Positions 7,113 through 11,832 of a stretch of 11,832 nucleotides of DNA are shown here, in pieces. Every line of letters starts with the position of its first letter. Position 1 is the stretch's first letter. The notes under the pieces are model-generated. The model saw nothing but the letters and a program-made list of their open reading frames with translations. It was not told the origin of the DNA and ran no database searches. The translations under genes and the position numbers were made by a program. This DNA comes from an uncultured Selenomonas sp. (GTDB taxonomy: Bacteria; Bacillota; Negativicutes; Selenomonadales; Selenomonadaceae). The stretch is taken from contig CAJPRR010000062.1 of the NCBI GenBank assembly GCA_905373085.1, positions 1 through 11,832 on the forward strand. Reading direction: 5' to 3'.

Positions 7113-8648
7113 TTGGCGAACTACATCATGATGATGGGGACGAGCTCGCATGTGGGGAAGAGCATCCTGACGACGGCGCTCTGCCGCATCTTTCGGCAGG
7201 AGGGGCGGCGCGTCGTTCCCTTCAAGGCGCAGAACATGGCGCTCAATTCCTATGTCACGAAAGACGGCTTGGAGATGGGACGCGCGCAGGTCGCCCAGGC
7301 GGAAGCCGCAGGACTTGAACCGTTCGTCGACATGAATCCCGTCCTGCTGAAGCCAACGGGAAATTCCTGCTCGCAGGTCGTGCTCATGGGAAAGCCTGTC
7401 GGCAACATGACGGCGAAGGAGTACCACCAAGGCTATTCGCTCAAAGCGTTTTCAGCGGTCAAAGAAGCGTTGGCGCGTCTCGATGCCGAGTATGAAACCG
7501 TCGTCATCGAGGGCGCGGGCAGTCCTGCCGAGGTCAACCTCAAGGCGAACGACATCGTCAACATGCGCGTGGCGAAGTACCTGAATGCGCCCGTTCTGCT
7601 CATTGCCGATGTCGATCGCGGCGGTGCGCTCGCTTCGCTTGTCGGCACTTTGGAGCTTTTGGAAGAGGATGAAAGAGCGCTCGTCAAGGGGCTTGTCGTC
7701 AACAAGTTTCGCGGTGACATCTCGCTCTTTACGCCTGCTGTCGAATTTTTGGAGAAAAAGACGGGCAAGCCCGTGCTCGGCGTCATCCCGCATATTGAGG
7801 AAATGGGCATTGACGACGAAGATTCCGTATCCTTGGAGGATAAGTCGGAAAGGGCAGAAGAGAAGGAACTCAACCTCGCCGTCATCCGTATGCCGAAGAT
7901 TTCCAATTTCACGGACTTTGACAGTTTGGAAAGCGAGCTGGATGTGGCGCTCCGCTATGTGCATGAAGCGGCGGCTCTCGGTACGCCCGACTTGATTCTG
8001 TTGCCGGGCAGCAAGAATACGTCGGAGGACATGCGTTGGCTCGAAAAAACGGGACTTGCCGCCAAGATTCGCGAGGCGCACGAAAAGGGAACGGCCGTCA
8101 TCGGTATATGCGGCGGCTACCAGATGCTTGGAAAGCGCATATTGGATCCGCACCATACGGAATCTTCTTTTGACAGTACGGATGGGCTGGGGCTTCTTGG
8201 CCTGCAGACGACATTTCATGAAAATAAGCTGACTTCGCAGGTCATAGCTTCGGCCAAGGAACTTCCGTTTCTGGGCAAGCGAATTTCTGTCGATGACATC
8301 AAGGGCTATGAAATTCATATGGGAACGACGGAGTTCCTGTGCGAGAGAGACAGTCATCCGCTCTGCGTAAAAGAGAGGCGCGGCGAAGTTTGTGACGCTG
8401 CGGAAGGTACGGTAAATGAAGAAGAAAACGTCTTTGGTACGTACATCCATGGATTTTTCGATCACGATGGGCTGCGCCGTGCGATTCTCAATGCCTTGCG
8501 CGAAAAGAAGGGGCTTCCTGCGCTCGCTGTGACGCGCAACCGCTACCGCGAGAAGGAGGAGAGCTATGACCGCCTTGCTGCCGTCGTGCGTGCGCATCTC
8601 GATATGGATAAGCTCAAGGAAATCATGGGGGAGAAGGTCGGATGCTGA
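7113..8648 (+). CDS. cbiP: Adenosylcobyric acid synthase (glutamine-hydrolysing) CbiP
   Basis: CbiP amidates the b, d, e and g carboxylates of adenosylcobyrinate a,c-diamide with glutamine and ATP, giving adenosylcobyric acid. The 511-residue protein is full length. The ATPase part has GTSSHVGKS (9-17), KAQNMALNS (38-46), EGAGSPAEVNL (133-143) and IADVDRGGALASL (164-176). The amidotransferase part has Cys333 in IGICGGYQMLG, GYEIHMG (398-404) and GTYIHGFFD (442-450) with catalytic His446. The start is TTG: it gives MANYIMMMGTSS, close to the usual N-terminus, and has AGGAGG at good spacing. In-frame ATGs at 7128-7134 would cut into the first strand. The end overlaps cbiB by 7 nt. The substrate must first be adenosylated by an enzyme not encoded here. 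Confidence 0.96.
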   Translation: MANYIMMMGTSSHVGKSILTTALCRIFRQEGRRVVPFKAQNMALNSYVTKDGLEMGRAQVAQAEAAGLEPFVDMNPVLLKPTGNSCSQVVLMGKPVGNMTAKEYHQGYSLKAFSAVKEALARLDAEYETVVIEGAGSPAEVNLKANDIVNMRVAKYLNAPVLLIADVDRGGALASLVGTLELLEEDERALVKGLVVNKFRGDISLFTPAVEFLEKKTGKPVLGVIPHIEEMGIDDEDSVSLEDKSERAEEKELNLAVIRMPKISNFTDFDSLESELDVALRYVHEAAALGTPDLILLPGSKNTSEDMRWLEKTGLAAKIREAHEKGTAVIGICGGYQMLGKRILDPHHTESSFDSTDGLGLLGLQTTFHENKLTSQVIASAKELPFLGKRISVDDIKGYEIHMGTTEFLCERDSHPLCVKERRGEVCDAAEGTVNEEENVFGTYIHGFFDHDGLRRAILNALREKKGLPALAVTRNRYREKEESYDRLAAVVRAHLDMDKLKEIMGEKVGC

Positions 8649-9607
8649 CGGCTGTCCTTGCGTTCTTCATTGACTGCATTCTCGGCGATCCGCGTTCGCG
8701 CTTCCATCCCGTCGTATTGATGGGCAATCTTATCGCTTGGCTCGAGCATTGCTTTTATCGTCCCGAAGATACGAATGAGAAGAAACTGCTCTGCGGCGGC
8801 ATGCTCGCCCTCATCGTGCTCGTCGTTTGTTACGAGGTTGCATGGTGCATCCTGCGGCTTTTGGGGCTTATCCCCTTGCCGCATGTGGGCATGGCGCTGG
8901 AAGCGTTGCTGCTCGCCTTCATGATTTCGCCGAAGAGCCTTGCAGCAGCGGGTATGGAGATACGCGCCCTCCTCAAGGAGGGCGATTTGCCCGAAGCGCG
9001 CAGAAAAGTTGGCTGGATCGTGGGGCGCGATACGGAAAAGCTCAGCGTGCCGGAAGTGTCGCGTGCCGCGATTGAGACCGTGGCGGAAAATACGGTTGAC
9101 GGCGTCCTTGCACCGCTCTTTTTCTATCTGCTCGGCGGACTGCCGTTCGCTGTGCTCTATCGCGCGGCGAACACGATGGATTCGATGCTCGGCTACAAGA
9201 ACGCGAAGTATCTGTATTTCGGCAGGGTGGCGGCGCGTCTCGACGATGTGCTCAATTACATTCCTGCGCGTATTGCGGGCTTCCTTTTCGTAATCGCGGC
9301 CTTTTTTCTGCGCTTTGACGGGCGCGGCGCCTGGCGCATGCTGCGCCGCGATGCGGCAAAGCATCCAAGCCCGAACGGGGGGCATGCCGAAGCGCCCACG
9401 GCGGGCGCGCTCGGAATACGCTTGGGCGGCAACAACTACTACTTTGGCGAGCCGCATTTTCGCGCCTATATGGGAGAGGCGCGGCGCGAAATCGAGGCCG
9501 ACGACATACAGAAGACCGTGCGCCTCATGTATACGGTCACGATTCTTTTCCTGCTCTTTGCCTATGGCGGGTTCCTTCTTTGGCAGCAGAGGGGGATGCT
9601 TTTTTAG
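8642..9607 (+). CDS. cbiB: Adenosylcobinamide-phosphate synthase CbiB (membrane protein)
   Basis: CbiB joins (R)-1-amino-2-propanol O-phosphate to the f side chain of adenosylcobyric acid in the cytoplasmic membrane. The 321-residue protein is of family length. Conserved blocks are ILGDP with HP (13-23), VGRDT (127-131), ETVAENTVDGV (145-155), YFGRVAARLDDVLNYIPAR (192-210), HPSPNGGHAEAP (241-252) and AGALG (254-258). Hydrophobic stretches that look like membrane spans lie at about 2-14, 54-75, 83-97, 156-174, 209-224 and 297-315. The ATG overlaps the cbiP stop by 7 nt, with GGGGGAGAAGG just upstream. The aminopropanol phosphate would come from the cobD gene further down. Ethanolamine phosphate is an alternative substrate in norcobamide makers; nothing here decides between them. 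Confidence 0.95.
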   Translation: MLTAVLAFFIDCILGDPRSRFHPVVLMGNLIAWLEHCFYRPEDTNEKKLLCGGMLALIVLVVCYEVAWCILRLLGLIPLPHVGMALEALLLAFMISPKSLAAAGMEIRALLKEGDLPEARRKVGWIVGRDTEKLSVPEVSRAAIETVAENTVDGVLAPLFFYLLGGLPFAVLYRAANTMDSMLGYKNAKYLYFGRVAARLDDVLNYIPARIAGFLFVIAAFFLRFDGRGAWRMLRRDAAKHPSPNGGHAEAPTAGALGIRLGGNNYYFGEPHFRAYMGEARREIEADDIQKTVRLMYTVTILFLLFAYGGFLLWQQRGMLF

Positions 9608-9636
9608 CGTAGACATGAAGCGCTGGGGGTGTTTTT

Positions 9637-10458
9637 TTGCGTGCATTTTTCATCGGTCTGCAGTTTCTCACGCGCATTTCAATCGTGGAGCAGAAGGATT
9701 GGTGCGAGAAGGATTTTGCCGACAGCGTGCGTTATTTTCCGCTGATCGGCTTGGTGCTCGGTATCATTTATGCGGCTTTTGCCGCACTGCTGTTGATTCT
9801 TTTGCCGCAGAACGGTTTCCTTTTGCCGCATCATGTCGTGGCAGCGGCCTTGCTGATATTGCCGATTCTCCTGACGGGCGGGCTTCATTGCGACGGCTTC
9901 ATGGACACGATGGACGGACTCTTTTCGGGACGCTCGCGCGAGCGCATGTTGGAAATCATGAAGGACAGCCGCGTGGGAGCGAACGGCGTCTTTGCCTTCG
10001 TCCTGCTGATGATTTTCAACTGGTCGGTTCTGCTTGACCTTTTGCAAAGCGCATGGCTTTTTCCAGCACTGTTTGTCATGCCTATTGTTTCGCGCCTGAT
10101 GATGGTCGTCGCCATTTCCGCCTTTCCCTATGCACGTCCTGTGGGCATGGGCAAGGCATTCAAAGATGGCGGCACGAAGTCCGTTCTTTATGGAGCTTTT
10201 TTTTATATGCTTATCCTTGTGCTTTTTCCAGGCGTCGCAGCAGATTTTTTCGGCATCATTCCTTTGGACGCAGGCGGGCTGTCCTCGTGGCTTCTTTCCA
10301 CGACGACGGTCATATTTGCTGCGCTTCTCTTTACGATTTTTTTTGCAAGCTACGTGACGCGTCATCTCGGTGGCTTGACCGGAGACGTCTACGGTGCGAT
10401 TACGACATTGACGGAAACGCTCGTGCCGTTGCTCTTTCTTGTGGTTTCTTCTTGTTAG
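9637..10458 (+). CDS. cobS: Adenosylcobinamide-GDP ribazoletransferase (cobalamin synthase) CobS
   Basis: CobS joins adenosylcobinamide-GDP to alpha-ribazole (or its phosphate), completing the nucleotide loop in the membrane. The 273-residue protein is slightly longer than the common 245-255. Signatures are LQFLTRI (8-14), RYFPLIGLVLG (32-42), the metal-binding GGLHCDGFMDTMDGLFSG (81-98), RERMLEIMKDSRVGANG (101-117) and RHLGGLTGDVYGA (242-254). Several hydrophobic spans are visible at about 35-57, 65-82, 119-136, 140-162, 183-204, 218-240 and 259-272. The start is TTG directly after a run of seven T, with a GGGGGTG site 5 nt before it; an in-frame stop at 9616 excludes a longer protein. The ATG at 9615 opens a different, non-family frame. 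Two T8 runs lie inside the gene (10197-10204 and 10337-10344). Confidence 0.94.
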   Translation: MRAFFIGLQFLTRISIVEQKDWCEKDFADSVRYFPLIGLVLGIIYAAFAALLLILLPQNGFLLPHHVVAAALLILPILLTGGLHCDGFMDTMDGLFSGRSRERMLEIMKDSRVGANGVFAFVLLMIFNWSVLLDLLQSAWLFPALFVMPIVSRLMMVVAISAFPYARPVGMGKAFKDGGTKSVLYGAFFYMLILVLFPGVAADFFGIIPLDAGGLSSWLLSTTTVIFAALLFTIFFASYVTRHLGGLTGDVYGAITTLTETLVPLLFLVVSSC

Positions 10459-10459
10459 T

Positions 10460-10470
10460 TGCTGACGCAA
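10460..10470 (+). repeat. Direct repeat copy 1, TGCTGACGCAA
   Basis: First of two exact copies of an 11-mer in the cobS-cobD spacer, 2 nt after the cobS stop; the second copy is at 10562-10572. With the preceding T it forms TTGC-TGAC-GCAA, a 4-bp inverted repeat. No known element is recognised. Confidence 0.5.
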
Positions 10471-10485
10471 TCTAAAGGCTGTTCC

Positions 10486-10518
10486 GGCTTCTTTCTGCTT
10501 CATGGCAGGAAGAAAGCT
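10486..10518 (+). other. Hairpin in the cobS-cobD spacer
   Basis: Left arm 10489-10498 (TTCTTTCTGC) pairs with 10505-10514 (GCAGGAAGAA) over 10 bp with one G-U pair and loop TTCATG. Skipping A10515, three more pairs (10486-10488 with 10516-10518, one G-U) extend it. No T-run follows on either strand, so it is not a classical intrinsic terminator. The right arm contains AGGAAG, the only purine-rich ribosome-binding-like stretch before the ATG at 10527, so pairing would hide it. It could block initiation at that ATG, stabilise the upstream mRNA 3' end after processing, or be incidental. Confidence 0.5.
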
Positions 10519-10526
10519 GCTGTAGA

Positions 10527-11708
10527 ATGAAAAGCTTGGCAGGTACTCGGCAGGCGCTTGCTGCTGACGCAAGCAACCAAATTGTCCCATGTCGAAATAT
10601 CTGTATAAGTGAAAAGAGAAGGGAGGACGGGGTTCTGCAAAAGTATGAACATGGAGGCAATGTCCATGAGAAATGTCCGACAGGTGAAGCGTGGCTTGAT
10701 TTCAGTGCGAATATCAATCCCCTCGGCCTGTCGCCTCGTGTGAAGGAAGCTGTTCTTTCCCATATTGACGGCATCGTCAACTACCCTGACCCTGAGGCGC
10801 GTGCCTTGAAAGCGGCAATCGCGTCGTTTTATGATGTGCCGCAGGAAAACATCGTGCTCGGCAACGGCGCGGCGGAACTCTTTTACTGTTTCTTCTATAT
10901 CGTGCGCCCGAGGCGTTTGCTCCTGCCCGTGCCCTCCTTCAGTGAATATGAAAGGGCGGCGCGTGCTGCAGGCGTGAAGGTCGTATATCTTCCACTGCTG
11001 AAAAAGCATGGCTTTTCTCTTGATTTGGAAGCGGCGATACAGCAGCTTTCGGAGGAGGACGTCATCCTGCTTTGCAGTCCGAACAATCCGACGGGACGTC
11101 TCTGGGAACGAAGAGATTTGCATGTGCTGCTGGAAAAGGCAGAGGAGCGCGGCGCACACGTCATGATGGATGAATCCTTCTTGGATTTTCGTGAAGATGG
11201 CGAAAGATATACCTCGCGTCATCTGACGAAAGAATATCCGCATCTCTTTGTCGTTCAGTCCATGACGAAGTTTTTTGCCCTGCCGGGATTACGACTGGGC
11301 TTCGGCATTGCTGAACCGAATCTTTGCCGGCGCTTGGAAAACGGCAAAGACGTCTGGAATGTGAATCTCCTTGCCCAAGCTGCAGGCGTTGCCGCTCTTT
11401 CTGACACGGCATACCAAGAAGCGGCACGTTCTTTTGTCTGCAGTGAAAAAAAGTTTCTGGCTGCGGAACTTGCAAAATTGCCAAGGGTTGAGGTCTTTGC
11501 ACCTTCCGTGAACTTTATTCTTTTCCATTTGCAGCAGGGGAAGGGGTTTTTACGACAGCTTCTTATGGCTTTGCGAGAGAGAGGAATCTTGCTGCGCGAT
11601 TGCAGCAATTATTCGGGGTTGGATGGGGCGTACTTGCGTGCAGCTGTACGTTCTCGCGCAGACAATGAACGATTGCTCGAAGCCCTGCATGAAGTTTGGA
11701 AGGAATGA
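10527..11708 (+). CDS. cobD: L-threonine-O-3-phosphate decarboxylase CobD (PLP enzyme)
   Basis: CobD decarboxylates L-threonine phosphate to (R)-1-amino-2-propanol O-2-phosphate, the linker used by CbiB. It is a fold-type I aminotransferase relative. Coordinates run from the only conventional ATG (393 residues), but I favour CTG at 10635, which gives 357 residues, close to the 364 of Salmonella CobD. The 36 extra residues match no part of the family, use codons rare elsewhere here (AGA, AGG, ATA, CGA) and contain a candidate promoter. Counting from CTG: YEHGGN (4-9), LDFSANINPLG (21-31), NGAAELF (77-83), CSPNNPTG (147-154), MMDESFLDF (177-185), the PLP lysine Lys212 in SMTKFFALPGLRLGF and WNVNLLAQAA (241-250). 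A HisC-type histidinol-phosphate aminotransferase is the main alternative, but the EHGGN start and position favour CobD. Confidence 0.88.
   Translation: MKSLAGTRQALAADASNQIVPCRNICISEKRREDGVLQKYEHGGNVHEKCPTGEAWLDFSANINPLGLSPRVKEAVLSHIDGIVNYPDPEARALKAAIASFYDVPQENIVLGNGAAELFYCFFYIVRPRRLLLPVPSFSEYERAARAAGVKVVYLPLLKKHGFSLDLEAAIQQLSEEDVILLCSPNNPTGRLWERRDLHVLLEKAEERGAHVMMDESFLDFREDGERYTSRHLTKEYPHLFVVQSMTKFFALPGLRLGFGIAEPNLCRRLENGKDVWNVNLLAQAAGVAALSDTAYQEAARSFVCSEKKFLAAELAKLPRVEVFAPSVNFILFHLQQGKGFLRQLLMALRERGILLRDCSNYSGLDGAYLRAAVRSRADNERLLEALHEVWKE
10556..10574 (+). repeat. Direct repeat copy 2 within a 6-bp inverted repeat
   Basis: TGCTGACGCAA recurs at 10562-10572, 102 nt after copy 1. Here it sits in GCTTGC-N7-GCAAGC (10556-10561 and 10569-10574). 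Both copies therefore present a TTGC...GCAA symmetry, with loops of 4 and 7 nt. The pair lies upstream of a candidate promoter, so an operator is conceivable, but no regulator is known to me for it. Confidence 0.45.
10582..10609 (+). promoter_or_regulatory. Candidate sigma-70/A promoter for cobD-cobC
   Basis: TTGTCC (10582-10587) and TATAAG (10604-10609) are separated by 16 nt and match the consensus hexamers at 4 and 5 of 6 positions. Transcription would begin near 10616, just before the GGGAGG at 10621. This fits only if cobD starts at 10635. Matches of this quality occur by chance, so the call is tentative; the spacer position and the AT-richer sequence support it. Confidence 0.4.
10621..10626 (+). 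promoter_or_regulatory. Ribosome binding site pointing to a CTG start for cobD
   Basis: GGGAGG is followed after 8 nt by CTG (10635-10637), in frame with cobD. Starting there gives MQKYEHGGNVHE, the expected beginning of CobD-type enzymes. No ATG, GTG or TTG lies in frame at this distance. Confidence 0.55.
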
Positions 11709-11716
11709 GATGCAGT

Positions 11717-11832
11717 ATGACAAAGATTTATCTTGTTCGACATGGATTGACCGAGTGGAATTCCGGCGGCCGTTTTCAAGGTCATTCTGATATTGCCTTG
11801 GCAGAAAAAGGCGTGAAACAGGCTGAATGCCT
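11717..11832 (+). CDS. cobC: CobC-like alpha-ribazole phosphatase, histidine phosphatase family (3' partial)
   Basis: The frame opens with ATG at 11717, 8 nt after the cobD stop, and runs off the window after 38 full codons. The protein begins MTKIYLVRHGLTEWN, with the RHG motif whose histidine is the phosphorylated nucleophile of the histidine phosphatase superfamily, followed by GRFQGHSDIALAEKG, the conserved G-x-x-D-x-x-L region. CobC removes the phosphate from alpha-ribazole phosphate or from adenosylcobalamin phosphate at the end of the pathway. From this fragment alone a phosphoglycerate-mutase-like enzyme cannot be excluded; the position after cobD makes CobC the better guess. The ribosome binding site is poor (AAGGA 12 nt upstream), so coupling to cobD is likely. 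An ATG at 11710 is out of frame. Confidence 0.8.
   Translation, partial: MTKIYLVRHGLTEWNSGGRFQGHSDIALAEKGVKQAEC

Noticed and set aside
7452..8597. Long - strand open frame of 381 codons opposite cbiP
   Set aside because: It lies entirely opposite a clear cbiP, has no family resemblance, and is the usual antisense shadow of GC-rich codon use. The same applies to the - strand frames at 8564-9646, 3627-4694, 1814-2725, 9679-10590 and 1059-1835.
9315..10037. + strand open frame of 240 codons across the cbiB/cobS junction, including the ATG at 9615
   Set aside because: It overlaps conserved parts of both CbiB and CobS in a different frame and resembles nothing. The CobS N-terminus requires the TTG at 9637.
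10459..10634. Cobalamin riboswitch or T-box in the cobS-cobD spacer
   Set aside because: The spacer has a hairpin and repeats, but none of the conserved core segments of cobalamin riboswitches (B12 box, the AACTG-type and GCCACTG segments) and no T-box sequence could be found.

Overview
The window is a stretch of an anaerobic (early cobalt insertion) cobalamin/cobamide biosynthesis operon. All fourteen genes lie on the + strand, packed end to end, and no gene is supported on the - strand. Strong AGGAGG-type ribosome binding sites, moderately high GC and the anaerobic gene set (cbiG, cbiJ, separate cbiE and cbiT, cbiC) suggest an anaerobic member of the Bacillota. A Selenomonas-like Negativicute is my best guess, but that is an inference from style and not from a marker gene.

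Layout: cbiE (5' end cut off by the window), cbiT, cbiF, cbiG, cbiH, cbiJ and cbiC (1-5042) form the corrin-ring module, which methylates, contracts, reduces and rearranges cobalt-precorrins to cobyrinate. cbiA, cobU, cbiP, cbiB and cobS (5055-10458) form the late module: side-chain amidation, aminopropanol attachment, GDP activation and joining to the lower-ligand nucleoside. A 3' part follows (10459-11832): a spacer with a hairpin, a duplicated 11-mer and a candidate promoter, then cobD (aminopropanol-phosphate supply) and the first 38 codons of a cobC-like phosphatase that runs off the end.

Most junctions are overlaps of 4 to 13 nt or gaps under 15 nt, so translation is probably coupled along a long transcript. 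The looser junctions are cobU/cbiP (53 nt), cbiB/cobS (29 nt) and cobS/cobD (68 or 176 nt, depending on the cobD start). cbiP and cobS use TTG starts, and cobD may use CTG. GC falls from about 62% in a hand-counted stretch of cbiF to about 47% in one of cobD.

Steps that are needed but not seen here are the cobaltochelatase, cbiL, cbiD, the corrinoid adenosyltransferase and cobT (or a phenol-type equivalent). The first three would fit just upstream of the cut cbiE. I see no cobalamin riboswitch, mobile element, CRISPR or RNA gene. The genes are recognisable and mostly ordinary. The points worth a second look are the cobS-cobD spacer with the cobD start, the extended CobU C-terminus and the compositional break. 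I found no undescribed system.
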